This document shows positions 19,224-28,266 of a stretch of 64,000 nt of DNA, piece after piece; positions within the stretch are counted from its first letter, which is position 1, and each line of letters opens with the position of its first letter. Origin of the DNA: Arsukibacterium indicum (GTDB taxonomy: Bacteria; Pseudomonadota; Gammaproteobacteria; Enterobacterales; Alteromonadaceae); contig NZ_JAHRID010000001.1 in the NCBI RefSeq assembly GCF_019100565.1, forward strand, positions 372,001-436,000, read 5' to 3'. A program made the position numbers and the translations under genes. A model generated the notes under the pieces. It was not told the DNA's origin, made no database searches, and saw nothing but the letters and a program-made list of their open reading frames with translations.

Positions 19224-21198
19224 CAGTGGCCTCCATTTTGTTGGCCGCAGCCACTTTTGGGCCAGTACGCCGGTAGCGTTTATCGAGCAACGCCACCGCA
19301 GCACCCAATGCCATTAACAGGCCACCGAGCCAAATCCAGCGGACGAAGGGCTTAACATATAAGCGCAGTGCCCAGGCGTTGCCGGGTAAGGCTTCACCCA
19401 GCGAGACATATAAATCACGGCTAAGTCTGGCGTGCACGGCAGACTCAGTCATTACGGTACGCTGAATAGTATAAAAACGTTTTTCGGCATGCAGCTGGCT
19501 TATTAACCGGCCTTTCGTATTATGAACTGCTATTTCTGCCGCTTCGCCGCCATAATTGGCGCCTTCTAACGGATAAACATCAAGTAAGGTGAACTGATAC
19601 CCCGCCAGGCTGATGCTGTCGTTTACCTGCATCCGCACGTCACGCTCAACACTGTAGGTTTTGGTCATTGCCACCCCAACCACTAATACCGCAAAACCAA
19701 TGTGAGCGATGGTCATGCCGTAGTGGCTGGCATGCAGCTTAAAGGCGCCTTTGGTTACCGAGCCAAACTGGCTCAGCCGCTGATACAGCTCATACAATGC
19801 CGAAACGCCAACCCAGGCCCCCAGCAGCAAGCCCAGCAAGGCTAAATTCGCCTGCACGCTTTGCATGGCCGCCAGCGTACCCAGTGCCAGTACCAGGCTG
19901 GCAACAGCAATTAAACTTAAGGGGCCCAATAACGGTTTAACCGGCTGCTGTTTCCAGCGTACCCAGGGGCCCAGCCCCAGCAGCAGTGCAAACGGAATGG
20001 TCAGATAGTAAAACATCTGGTTAAAAAACGGCTCGCCAATTGAAATGGTGCCCAGCCCAAGTTCTTTGTGAAACAGCGGAAACAAAGTACCTAAAAAAAC
20101 CACAAGGGTGGCGGTTAATAAAAACACATTGTTGCCCCATAACATCACTTCACGGGAAAACAACTGATAACGCGCCTGGCTGCGAACTGAATTCATCCGG
20201 CTGGCATACAGTGCCAGTGAGCCGCCGATAACCAGCAGCAGGAACACCAGTAAAAATATGCCGCGATCGGGATCAGCAGCAAAGGAATGCACAGAAACCA
20301 GTACTCCGGAGCGCACTAAAAACGCGCCAACCAGACTTAACGAAAATGCACCAAGCGCCAACAGCACCGTCCAGGACTTAAAGGTGCCGCGCTTTTCCGT
20401 TACCGCCAGACTATGGATCAGTGCGGTACCAACCAGCCACGGCAGGAATGATGCGTTCTCAACCGGATCCCAGAACCACCAGCCTCCCCAGCCCAGCTCG
20501 TGATATGCCCACCAGCTGCCAAACATAATACCCAGGGTTAAAAACAACCAGGCTGCCAATGTCCAGGGCCGCGCCCAGCGCGCCCAGGTACTGTCAAACT
20601 TACCACCAATTAGTGCAGCGATAGCAAATGCAAACGACACCGCAAAACCAACATAGCCCATGTAAAGTAGCGGCGGATGGATGATCATGCCAAAATCTTG
20701 CAGCAGCGGATTTAAATCCATGCCCTCGACCGGATAAAACGGTAAACTGCGGGCAAAGGGGTTAGACATAAACAGCGAAAAGGCAATAAAGCCAATATTA
20801 ATCAGCCCCAGTACTCCCAGAATACGGCCCTGCATTAGCAGCGGTAAACCTTTGGAGAATATGGCCACCAGCGCGGTCCAGCCCGCCAGCATCAGGATCC
20901 ATAACAACATTGAACCTTCATGCGAGCCAAAGCTGGCTGTTATCTGATAATACCAGGGTAAAATAGAGCTGGAGTTAGTTGCGACATTAATAACAGTGAA
21001 GTCACTGTTTAAAAACGCGTGCACCAGCGCCAGCTTGGCCAGCAAACAAAATATAAACAAGCCAATTGCCAGCGGTTTCGCTTGCAGCAAAGCACGTTGA
21101 TTACCACTGAAACTGCCGTAGAGCGGCACTGCTGCCAGCAATACTGCTAAGACAAGCGCAAAGGTTAAAGCCAGCTGGCCATATTCAGCTATCATCAC
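19216..21198 (-). CDS. ccmF: Heme lyase CcmF
   Basis: Large polytopic inner membrane protein that, with CcmH/I, attaches heme to apocytochrome c. Seen: many membrane segments, GSHEGSMLLWILMLAGW, HPPLLYMGYVGF and the WWD-type heme-handling stretch GGWWFWDPVENAS. At 660 residues it has the usual length. It lies 8 bp after ccmE. Confidence 0.97.
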   Translation of the reverse strand: MMIAEYGQLALTFALVLAVLLAAVPLYGSFSGNQRALLQAKPLAIGLFIFCLLAKLALVHAFLNSDFTVINVATNSSSILPWYYQITASFGSHEGSMLLWILMLAGWTALVAIFSKGLPLLMQGRILGVLGLINIGFIAFSLFMSNPFARSLPFYPVEGMDLNPLLQDFGMIIHPPLLYMGYVGFAVSFAFAIAALIGGKFDSTWARWARPWTLAAWLFLTLGIMFGSWWAYHELGWGGWWFWDPVENASFLPWLVGTALIHSLAVTEKRGTFKSWTVLLALGAFSLSLVGAFLVRSGVLVSVHSFAADPDRGIFLLVFLLLVIGGSLALYASRMNSVRSQARYQLFSREVMLWGNNVFLLTATLVVFLGTLFPLFHKELGLGTISIGEPFFNQMFYYLTIPFALLLGLGPWVRWKQQPVKPLLGPLSLIAVASLVLALGTLAAMQSVQANLALLGLLLGAWVGVSALYELYQRLSQFGSVTKGAFKLHASHYGMTIAHIGFAVLVVGVAMTKTYSVERDVRMQVNDSISLAGYQFTLLDVYPLEGANYGGEAAEIAVHNTKGRLISQLHAEKRFYTIQRTVMTESAVHARLSRDLYVSLGEALPGNAWALRLYVKPFVRWIWLGGLLMALGAAVALLDKRYRRTGPKVAAANKMEATDA

Positions 21199-21206
21199 CC
21201 TGCTCC

Positions 21207-21737
21207 CTAATAACCCGGTTTTGGTGCTGGCTGCTCGTCAGTATTATCTGACGCCTCTCCGACTGTCGGAAATGTTGCCTGTGACGGCGGTACGTGCCGG
21301 ATCCCTTTCATTGCTTCGGCTACCTCTGACGGCATATATTCCTCATCATGTTTCGCCAGTACCTCACTGGCCTGGATCTCATCAGGCGCCACCAAAGTAC
21401 CCTGCGCTACGATGCCTTGCCCTTCACGGAACAAGTCAGGCAGAATGCCGTTGTACTCTACCCAGACGGTTGGACCGGTATCCACCAGCTGAAACCGCAC
21501 TTTTAAGCTTTGTACATCGCGTGACACTGAACCGGGCACAACCATGCCGCCAATCCGCAGTCGCTGCCCGACTACCGGCTTTACTTTGTCTTTGCCTAAG
21601 CCTTCTACCAGCTGAGTTGGAGTATAAAATAAATCGATATTCTGCTGTAACGCGTACAGCATCGCGCCAATAGCACCGGCTATCAGGCTGATAATCAGTA
21701 AAATAGATAACAGGCGTTTTTTACGTCTTGGTTGCAT
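21207..21737 (-). CDS. ccmE: Periplasmic heme chaperone CcmE
   Basis: Carries heme covalently from CcmABCD to CcmF. Seen: a basic N-terminus, one membrane anchor, an OB-fold domain with GGMVVPGSV and [11 protein letters not shown], and the heme-binding [13 protein letters not shown] (His followed by Tyr). The C-terminus is proline-rich. The start shares one base with the ccmD stop (TAATG). Confidence 0.96.
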   Translation of the reverse strand: MQPRRKKRLLSILLIISLIAGAIGAMLYALQQNIDLFYTPTQLVEGLGKDKVKPVVGQRLRIGGMVVPGSVSRDVQSLKVRFQLVDTGPTVWVEYNGILPDLFREGQGIVAQGTLVAPDEIQASEVLAKHDEEYMPSEVAEAMKGIRHVPPSQATFPTVGEASDNTDEQPAPKPGY

Positions 21738-21937
21738 TAGACTTGATGCTCCTGATACTGCTTAACTCGTTGTTCGCGGGCAATTGTCGCTTTTAGTTGC
21801 TGTTTAAATTGTCTTTGCTGATACACACTAACAGCAATTAAGCCCACTAACAGCAGGTAGGTAAGGCCGAACGACAGCCAGACAAAAAAACCGTAGCCGC
21901 CCATGGCGAGAAACTCACTGAAAGATTGAAAATGCAT
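21737..21937 (-). CDS. ccmD: Heme exporter protein CcmD
   Basis: A 66-residue single-pass membrane protein that helps release holo-CcmE from CcmABC. It begins [20 protein letters not shown], with the conserved [12 protein letters not shown] start, followed by a membrane helix and a basic tail. The start is set by this motif; the longer open frame upstream lies inside ccmC. Confidence 0.93.
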   Translation of the reverse strand: MHFQSFSEFLAMGGYGFFVWLSFGLTYLLLVGLIAVSVYQQRQFKQQLKATIAREQRVKQYQEHQV

Positions 21938-21939
21938 GG

Positions 21940-22674
21940 CTAGCCTCCTACCAACTTTCTGACCCACGGCCGGTGCTGCTCGTTCACTAAAATCGCAGTA
22001 CGCAACCGTAAACAGGTTAACGCCATTAGCAAAACTGCAAATGCCAGAATACTGATTAACAATGGCCACAACATGCTGGGGTCAATCGATGGCCGGGCAA
22101 ACTTGGTAATAGTGGCGCCCTGGTGCAGGGTATTCCACCATTCCACCGAGAAGTGGATTATCGGTAAGTTAATTACACCAATCAGTGCCAGCAAACTGGA
22201 CACCTTAGCGCCCACCTGACGGTCACTGAAGGCACCGTTTAATGCAATAACTCCTAAATACAAAAACAGCAGAATAAGTTCCGAGGTTAAGCGGGCATCC
22301 CATACCCACCAGGCTCCCCACATTGGTTTGCCCCAGGCCATACCTGTAATAAGGGCAATAGCGGTATAAGTGGCACCGATAGGTGCGATAGCCAGCACCG
22401 CCCAGTGCGCCACTTTAATCTGCCACACCAGCGCAACAAAGGCAGCACTGGCCATCGCCGCGTAAGCGCCCATTGACATAATGGCCGATGGCACATGAAT
22501 ATGAATTATCCGGTAACTGTCTCCCTGCTGATAGTCGGCCGGGGTAAATGCCAGGCCCCAGATATTGCCAAGCAATAGCAGCGCCAGTGCGCTTACCATC
22601 AGATAAGGCAGCAGCTTTCCGCAGAAATGATAAAGTGTTTCACTTTTTGCGTACGGATCTAACCACTTAAACAT
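21940..22674 (-). CDS. ccmC: Heme export/handling protein CcmC
   Basis: Six-pass inner membrane protein that loads heme onto CcmE. Seen: the periplasmic WWD motif WGAWWVWDARLTSELI and conserved His residues (IHVPSAIMSMG; IHFSVEWWNTLHQGAT). Its 244 residues match the family. It starts one base before the end of the ccmB gene region and belongs to the same message. Confidence 0.96.
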   Translation of the reverse strand: MFKWLDPYAKSETLYHFCGKLLPYLMVSALALLLLGNIWGLAFTPADYQQGDSYRIIHIHVPSAIMSMGAYAAMASAAFVALVWQIKVAHWAVLAIAPIGATYTAIALITGMAWGKPMWGAWWVWDARLTSELILLFLYLGVIALNGAFSDRQVGAKVSSLLALIGVINLPIIHFSVEWWNTLHQGATITKFARPSIDPSMLWPLLISILAFAVLLMALTCLRLRTAILVNEQHRPWVRKLVGG

Positions 22675-22675
22675 A

Positions 22676-23338
22676 TCAACTCACATTAATTCGCAAGGCA
22701 CTGGTCACAGCCATTGGCACCAATGCTAACGCCAATAATAACATCGCCAGCAGAATGGCCAATTGCCCCTGATAGCCAAGGCCTATACTGGCAGCCTCTA
22801 TTGCGCTGCTGGCAAAAATCAACAGCGGAATATACAGTGGCAATATCAGCAGCGCCAGTAAAATTCCACCTTTATCGGCCGCCATGGTTAGTGCCGAGCC
22901 AAGCACACTCAGCAAACTTAGTAACGGTGTGCCCAGCAATAACGTCAGGGCCATTGCCGCCAGTGCCGGCTGTTGCAGCCCGAGTAACAACGCAACAACA
23001 GGCGATAATAAAATCAGTGGCAGGCCGGTGCTTAACCAATTGGCCAGAGTTTTCGCTAATACAAACGCCAACAGGCTCTGTCGCCCCGCTACCAGCTGTT
23101 CAATGACCCCGTTTCGATAATCGTCTTTAAACAGGCGCTCTGACGCCAGCAGCACACTAAGCAGTGCCGCAATCCAGACAATACCCGGAGCAATAATACG
23201 CAGCATATTAGGTTCTGGCCCAACACCCAGCGGAAACAAGCTGAGCACGATAATAAAAAACAAAATTGGATTAAGCCAGTCAGCTTTTTGCCGGGCCAGC
23301 AAACGCAGCTCGCGTTGAATAAACACCATATTTACCAT
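22676..23338 (-). CDS. ccmB: Heme ABC exporter permease CcmB
   Basis: Inner membrane permease partner of the CcmA ATPase. Seen: about six hydrophobic segments and the N-terminal VFIQRELRLLARQKADWLNP, typical of CcmB. The first ATG overlaps the ccmA stop by 7 bp; a second in-frame ATG nine bases later (MVFIQREL) matches the usual start more closely. Confidence 0.94.
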   Translation of the reverse strand: MVNMVFIQRELRLLARQKADWLNPILFFIIVLSLFPLGVGPEPNMLRIIAPGIVWIAALLSVLLASERLFKDDYRNGVIEQLVAGRQSLLAFVLAKTLANWLSTGLPLILLSPVVALLLGLQQPALAAMALTLLLGTPLLSLLSVLGSALTMAADKGGILLALLILPLYIPLLIFASSAIEAASIGLGYQGQLAILLAMLLLALALVPMAVTSALRINVS

Positions 23339-24036
23339 CGGTAAGCCAGCTCCAGCTGCACCAGTGACTGAAATTGCAGGGTCAGGTTTTGATGGGAGGT
23401 CAGAATAATTGCGCCGCCCTGATTCAGATGATCAAGCATTTGCTGCTGTAACAAGACAATAGCACTTTGGTCCAACGCGGTAAAAGGTTCGTCCAGGATC
23501 CATATTTTTGCCGGCGTTAACCATAACCTGGCCAGCGAAACCCGTCGTTGCTGACCCGCTGATAACATCCGGCATGGCACATCTTCCAGCCCCGCCAGGC
23601 CAAGTTGCGCCAGTAATGCCCAATCGTCTGCGTTATTCAAACCCGATGCTGCACGCCAGAAGCGTAAGTTCTCCAGCGCAGTTAATTGCTCATGCACGCC
23701 ACTTTGATGACCGATATAACATAAGTTGCCACAATAAGCTGGCAAGCTTTGCGCCAATGGCTTAGCCTGATAGAAAACTTGCCCATCGTCGGGTGAGGCC
23801 AAACCCGCTAAAATACGTAATAACGAGCTTTTACCGGCCCCGTTTTTGCCAAGGATCTGCAATAACTGGCCAGAATGTAGTTGCAGCGATAGCTGAGAAA
23901 AGAGTACCCGGTCCTGCCGGATACAACTTAAGCCCTCGCCCCGTAAAAGGAGCAGGCCGGGCGCTGCAGTGTCTGTTGCTGGTGGCTGCGTTATGTTCAC
24001 TGGCCTCGTGTCAACTGCTGTAAAAATTGGGCGCAT
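23332..24036 (-). CDS. ccmA: Heme ABC exporter ATP-binding protein CcmA
   Basis: ATPase of the CcmAB complex that drives release of holo-CcmE. Seen: Walker A ILGKNGAGKSSLLRILAG, the ABC signature LSAGQQRRVSLARL and Walker B IWILDEPFTALD. The 234 residues include about 28 extra N-terminal residues before LLLLRGEGLSCIRQD compared with typical CcmA. No ATG lies closer to the domain, so the extension may be real or an unusual start may be used. First gene of the ccm cluster, divergent from the FliK-like gene. Confidence 0.95.
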   Translation of the reverse strand: MRPIFTAVDTRPVNITQPPATDTAAPGLLLLRGEGLSCIRQDRVLFSQLSLQLHSGQLLQILGKNGAGKSSLLRILAGLASPDDGQVFYQAKPLAQSLPAYCGNLCYIGHQSGVHEQLTALENLRFWRAASGLNNADDWALLAQLGLAGLEDVPCRMLSAGQQRRVSLARLWLTPAKIWILDEPFTALDQSAIVLLQQQMLDHLNQGGAIILTSHQNLTLQFQSLVQLELAYRW

Positions 24037-24102
24037 AGTAGCATACCGTGGCCGGAATACGAATCAGATCGACACCGGTTAAATCGATTAATCAGGGGAA
24101 AT

Positions 24103-26130
24103 ATGAACCAGATCAATCTGGACAAATTACTGCAAAACCCGGCTGCAACAGCTGGACAGCCAGCCGGCGCAAAAGGCGCCGAGTTAAAACTGTTAGCCAG
24201 TGAACTTTACACCGCCCGGCTGAACATGTTGTCGGCTAACAGCCATTTGCAGATCCAGACCCCGCAGGGCAAGTTGGTTATCAACCTGCCGGAACAGCTA
24301 AGCCGGCAGCTTAGTCAGCAATTTGGTAACCAGTTACAGGTGAGGGTAAGCCCGGGTGCAAATAATCAGCTTAATCTGAGCCTGCAGAGCTTGCCGGTAC
24401 CTGCCAGCAGTATTGTGCTTAACCAGGCTCAACTGCCGGCGGTTATCAGCCAGTGGCTTACCCGGCAACTGCCACAACAGATAACTGGCGCAGCTATTGC
24501 GCCGTCAACTCCAGCCCAACTGGCTAATCAACCAGCTGCGGCGAACAACCTCACCGTACCGCTGCAACTTGACCTGAAAACCGGTCAGTTAAGACTTGCT
24601 GAAACAACGATGTCCCAACCTGCATTAATAACATTATCGGCAAAAGAAATAGCCGCTGTAAACCAACTGGCGCAGTCTGCTCAGCAGCCTGCCTCACTGT
24701 CAACCAGACCAATACCCGGGTCGCAAACAACAACGGCTGTTAACAATCCGCATAGCAACAATCTGCTTAACCATCGTTTGTCAGTGTTGCTTACTATCAG
24801 CTTTCACCAGCAAACAGGCAATGTGCAACTGTCTTTGCAACCTGCAATAGCCCAGACAGGGCCCATGTCAATAACAGCTGCCAGTCAACAGCAGTTATTG
24901 CAAGCACTTATCAGCCAGCTGGCTCCGGTTAAATATGCCCTTGCGCCTGCTGCCGATAAAATCAGTGTTGGCCAGCTCAATATCAGTATCCCGCCACAGT
25001 TGGCTGCTACCCTTGGCAGCTTAAACAGCAGTAGTGCCGGAACCTCTGCCAGCCAGCCAACAGGTTCGATGCAACAACTTCTGGTGCAATTGCAGCCACC
25101 TGCTTCGAAAAATGGCCAATGGCAGCTAGTACTGCAACCGGCTGGCCAGAATCAACAACTGGTTGTTAATCAAAATCAGGCTGACAGAGCTATCAGCTGG
25201 CAAGCATCGCCCGCATCAACTCCTGCAGCGACTGACCAGAAAACCGTCAGTACGACCAGAGATAGCCAACCGGCAGGTCAAGCAGCTAGCAGGCAGCCGT
25301 TGGCGCAGCTTTCAACTGAGATTAAAGCCCAGGCCTGGCGTAATCTGTTACCACTGTTATCACAACCGTTAATGCAACCAGGCAACATGCCCAACCTGCC
25401 GGCACCACTGCAACAACTGTTCAGTCAGGTTCAGCAAAGTCTGCCGGAGATCAGCAAGCCGCTGGCACCACCAGCAATTGCCAGTCAGCTGGCCGCACTA
25501 ATGCAATTTCAACCACTGCAAAGCCAGCCTAACCTGCAAACCACCGGCGGCACGCTGGCGCTTGCTATCCAGCTATTGTTAGGACATTTAAGTCAGAAGC
25601 AGCTAACGCCAGCCGGTAATACAACGACAAACCGGTTAAGTCAGCTGGTTTCTCAGCTTGACAATACCCAAGCCTCTGCTGCACTGCGCCAGCTTTCAAG
25701 CTTAAGCAGCCCGTTGCAGCAGAGCCAGTTAGCGACGCTGGATGCCCAAAGCCAGCTGCAACAATGGCTGTTACAACTGCCGTTGCAGCAACAAGGCCAG
25801 ACCATAATGCCTCAGCTGCTGGTGGAGCAGCGGGAAGCTGAAGGGCAGCAAGGTAGCAAGGGTCAGAAGCAATGGCAGCTGACAATGAAATTTGATTTAC
25901 AGCAATATGGTAACCTACTGGCGGTTGCAAAACTGCAAGAGCAGGACTTGCAACTGCAATTCTACACCGACCATAATCAGGCGCTACGGCTGGCCCAGAA
26001 ATTTCTGCCGCTGTTAAAAGATCGCTGTGCCGCTCAGGGGTTAACAGTAACTCAGGCTCAGTGTCAGCTGGGGAAAATCCCGGATAGCTTGATCCCCCGC
26101 CATAACAGCCTGCTTACGGTGCGCGTATGA
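24103..26130 (+). CDS. FliK-like protein with Gln-rich body and hook-length-control-type C-terminus
   Basis: A 675-residue, Gln/Leu/Ser/Ala-rich, largely low-complexity protein without signal peptide or membrane segment. Its last ~100 residues (KQWQLTMKFDLQQYGNLLAV, then LQLQFYTDHNQAL and LKDRCAAQGLTVTQAQ) follow the pattern of the FliK C-terminal domain, though they are diverged from the true FliK at 46407-48320. AGGGGA precedes the ATG. It overlaps the next gene by 4 bp; that gene encodes an FlhB-C-terminal-like protein, the natural partner of a FliK domain. The role is not established. Confidence 0.75.
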   Translation: MNQINLDKLLQNPAATAGQPAGAKGAELKLLASELYTARLNMLSANSHLQIQTPQGKLVINLPEQLSRQLSQQFGNQLQVRVSPGANNQLNLSLQSLPVPASSIVLNQAQLPAVISQWLTRQLPQQITGAAIAPSTPAQLANQPAAANNLTVPLQLDLKTGQLRLAETTMSQPALITLSAKEIAAVNQLAQSAQQPASLSTRPIPGSQTTTAVNNPHSNNLLNHRLSVLLTISFHQQTGNVQLSLQPAIAQTGPMSITAASQQQLLQALISQLAPVKYALAPAADKISVGQLNISIPPQLAATLGSLNSSSAGTSASQPTGSMQQLLVQLQPPASKNGQWQLVLQPAGQNQQLVVNQNQADRAISWQASPASTPAATDQKTVSTTRDSQPAGQAASRQPLAQLSTEIKAQAWRNLLPLLSQPLMQPGNMPNLPAPLQQLFSQVQQSLPEISKPLAPPAIASQLAALMQFQPLQSQPNLQTTGGTLALAIQLLLGHLSQKQLTPAGNTTTNRLSQLVSQLDNTQASAALRQLSSLSSPLQQSQLATLDAQSQLQQWLLQLPLQQQGQTIMPQLLVEQREAEGQQGSKGQKQWQLTMKFDLQQYGNLLAVAKLQEQDLQLQFYTDHNQALRLAQKFLPLLKDRCAAQGLTVTQAQCQLGKIPDSLIPRHNSLLTVRV

Positions 26131-26435
26131 CAAAAGACAGCAAAACAAAAAGTGCTACCGCGTTAAAATACGATGGTAAATCGGCACCAACTATTGTCGC
26201 CAAAGGCCATGGGGAACTGGCAGACGATATTATTGCCCTGGCCCGCGAGCATGGTGTGTTAATTCACCAGGATGACGAATTAAACCGGCTGCTAAGCCAA
26301 CTGCAGTTGGGTGATAATATTCCAAAAGAGTTGTACATAGTTATTGCCGAGTTGATCGCATTTTCATATGTGCTGCAGGGAAAATTCCCGGAACAATGGC
26401 AAAATATTCACCAAAGAATTGATTTAAAAACCTGA
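26127..26435 (+). CDS. Stand-alone FlhB cytoplasmic-domain-like protein (FlhX-type)
   Basis: A 102-residue protein that aligns by eye with the FlhB cytoplasmic domain downstream of its self-cleavage site: ATALKYDGKSAPTIVAKGHG here against AVALKYDQGKFRAPVVVAKG in FlhB. The NPTH motif is missing, so the protein resembles the piece left after cleavage. It has no membrane segments. Known FlhX proteins of epsilonproteobacteria are FlhB-C paralogues that can replace that domain. Here it is coupled (ATGA overlap) to a FliK-like gene, suggesting a second export-switch pair. Function is inferred. Confidence 0.85.
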   Translation: MTKDSKTKSATALKYDGKSAPTIVAKGHGELADDIIALAREHGVLIHQDDELNRLLSQLQLGDNIPKELYIVIAELIAFSYVLQGKFPEQWQNIHQRIDLKT

Positions 26436-26439
26436 AAAT

Positions 26440-26476
26440 GGGTCAGAGTAACTAAGTTATTCACTCTGCCTCTTTT
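26440..26476. terminator. Bidirectional terminator-like hairpin between convergent genes
   Basis: CAGAGT at 26444-26449 pairs with ACTCTG at 26463-26468, extended by flanking GG/CC with small bulges. TCTTTT follows on the plus side and CCATTTTC on the minus side. It sits between the convergent FlhB-C-like and DUF2802 genes. It shares GGGTCAGAGT with the stronger hairpin at 40615-40671. Confidence 0.6.
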
Positions 26477-26486
26477 ACCAGGACTT

Positions 26487-26933
26487 TTAGGATTTGCCCT
26501 GATGCAGGTTAAACAATAGTTCAGCTTCGGCCCGTGGCAGTTCGCATTCGCGCATAATTTCTTCTAAATCAGCACCTAACTGCACCATTTTCATGGCTCG
26601 GGTATAAATTTTACTTTCCGGATCGGTTAATGACAGCGCTTGTTGCTGCTCTGCCAGCTCGTTATATGCGCTTTGTATTGTCTGCAGTTCATTCTCCAGC
26701 GTCAGCACCCGCTGATCAAGGCTGAGCACCCGTTGCCCAACACCAATAATGCCGGCGCGTAATTCTTCTGTTTCACTTTGCGCAGTACTAAGTTGCTGGC
26801 TGTTTTGTTCCAGTTGCTGCTGCAAAATTGCCAGCTTTTCATTAGCACCAGAGAGTTGGCGTAACAATAGCCAGCCTATCAATACCAGCAAAACTGCTAT
26901 CACAATTGCCTGACCGAACAGCCATGGGTACAT
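26487..26933 (-). CDS. DUF2802 membrane-anchored coiled-coil protein
   Basis: A 148-residue protein with one N-terminal membrane helix, a coiled coil of about 70 residues (LAILQQQLEQNSQQLSTAQS and onward) and a conserved C-terminal segment with KIYTRAMKMVQLGADLEEIM and CELPRAEAELLFNLH, which resembles a small helix-turn-helix-like motif. It matches the DUF2802 family that closes chemotaxis operons in Pseudomonas and relatives. It lies 15 bp after cheW. No function is known to me. Confidence 0.85.
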   Translation of the reverse strand: MYPWLFGQAIVIAVLLVLIGWLLLRQLSGANEKLAILQQQLEQNSQQLSTAQSETEELRAGIIGVGQRVLSLDQRVLTLENELQTIQSAYNELAEQQQALSLTDPESKIYTRAMKMVQLGADLEEIMRECELPRAEAELLFNLHQGKS

Positions 26934-26947
26934 AAGCCCGACTCCGC

Positions 26948-27442
26948 TTATAAGCTGTTAATCTCTTCCCACTCTTCATCATTGAGCAGTTTATTTAAAT
27001 CGACCAGGATCAGCAGTTCGCCTTCACGGTTAGATACGCCCTGAATAAAGCGCGCACTTTCGTCAGTGCCGACATTTGGGGCAGTATCAATTTCTGATTG
27101 TTTCAGGTAAACCACCTCTGCCACACTGTCAACCAGAATACCGATAACCTGACGCTCCGCTTCAATAATAACAATTCTGCTGTTGTCGGTAACATCGCCT
27201 GGCGCCAGACCAAAACGTGCTCTGGTATCGATAACTGTCACTACATTACCACGCAGGTTAATGATGCCCATTACATAACCCGGTGCTCCTGGTACCGGCG
27301 CAATTTCGGTATAGCGCAGCACTTCCTGTACCTGCATAACGTTTATACCGTAGGTTTCTTCCTGTAAGCGAAACGTAACCCACTGTAGTACCAGATCGGC
27401 ATTTTCTTTTTTGCCTGCTGCTTTTGCCTGATTATTGCTCAT
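26948..27442 (-). CDS. cheW: Chemotaxis coupling protein CheW
   Basis: Adaptor linking chemoreceptors to CheA. Its 164 residues are a single CheW domain with WVTFRLQEETYGINVMQVQE, the GIINLRGNVVTVIDTR signature and VDSVAEVV. A polar tail of about 18 residues precedes the domain. It is the second CheW-fold protein in the operon, after ParP. Confidence 0.96.
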   Translation of the reverse strand: MSNNQAKAAGKKENADLVLQWVTFRLQEETYGINVMQVQEVLRYTEIAPVPGAPGYVMGIINLRGNVVTVIDTRARFGLAPGDVTDNSRIVIIEAERQVIGILVDSVAEVVYLKQSEIDTAPNVGTDESARFIQGVSNREGELLILVDLNKLLNDEEWEEINSL

Positions 27443-27471
27443 ATACCGCTCCTGTAAAATTTGCTGCCTGC

Positions 27472-28266
27472 TCAGGCATTAATGTCCTGGCCGCTATTGA
27501 GTAAGTTAATCATAGCGTCGACATCAACTAAAGCACACATATGCTTTTTAATTAATCCTGCCATCCAGGGCCTTTTGCCATCTGTTTCACGCCACTTCAC
27601 CTCGTCCTGTTCCAGACTGAAGGTGTTAATCAGCGTTTCACAGGAAAGCCCCCAGTTGCTTGTGCCAAGCATAATAACATACTGATAGTTTAGCTTTTGC
27701 TGCAGTTGTTGATCATATTTTTCTGGCATCACCCAGCGCGCACTGTCTACCACGCTGATTTTTTGCTGCCGGTATAGCATAACGCCTTTAAACCAGGCCG
27801 GTTTGCCAAATAAGCTATTTACTTCACCAAGTTGATGAATACCACCAAGTTCTGTCAGTGGCACCGCCAGTTTTAAACCGGCAACACTAAAGAACAATGC
27901 CTGAAAACGGCCCTGCCGGTAAGCTTTTTTTTCTGTTTGTTTACTAAGGCTTGCTGGCTCTGCCAACGGAGCTGCGTTTAATCGCTCGGCAATAGGTACG
28001 TCACGGCTCCGCACCGGTACGTCGGCAGCAGCCTTGGCCTCAATAGCGGCTTTTAACTGAGCACTAACCGCTGGCGCAACGTTCGCAACAGGTGCAACAA
28101 CCTCAGGCGCAGCTGCGGCAACGACCGGGCTGGCCTGCGCCAGCAGCCGGTTTAACTCGCGTTTTTTTGCATCCTCTACCAGGCTGGTTTCTGTTGCCCC
28201 ATCGTCAGTTAATAATGCCGACAAATAGTGCTGCATTACTTTCTGACTGGCAATTAAACTGCTCAT
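27472..28266 (-). CDS. parP: CheW-domain polar array protein ParP
   Basis: A 264-residue protein with a variable N-terminal half (Ala/Val-rich linker) and a C-terminal CheW-like domain (FQALFFSVAGLKLAVPLTEL, then WFKGVMLYRQQKISVVD). In Vibrio, ParP joins the chemotaxis array through CheA and receptors and follows ParC to the pole. Placement directly after parC, with a one-base overlap (TAATG), supports the call. In Pseudomonas annotations such genes are labelled simply CheW. Confidence 0.85.
   Translation of the reverse strand: MSSLIASQKVMQHYLSALLTDDGATETSLVEDAKKRELNRLLAQASPVVAAAAPEVVAPVANVAPAVSAQLKAAIEAKAAADVPVRSRDVPIAERLNAAPLAEPASLSKQTEKKAYRQGRFQALFFSVAGLKLAVPLTELGGIHQLGEVNSLFGKPAWFKGVMLYRQQKISVVDSARWVMPEKYDQQLQQKLNYQYVIMLGTSNWGLSCETLINTFSLEQDEVKWRETDGKRPWMAGLIKKHMCALVDVDAMINLLNSGQDINA

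Noticed and set aside
19224..19304. Upstream extension of CcmG
   Set aside because: It lies in the ccmF coding region and would precede the normal membrane anchor with a non-conserved basic stretch.
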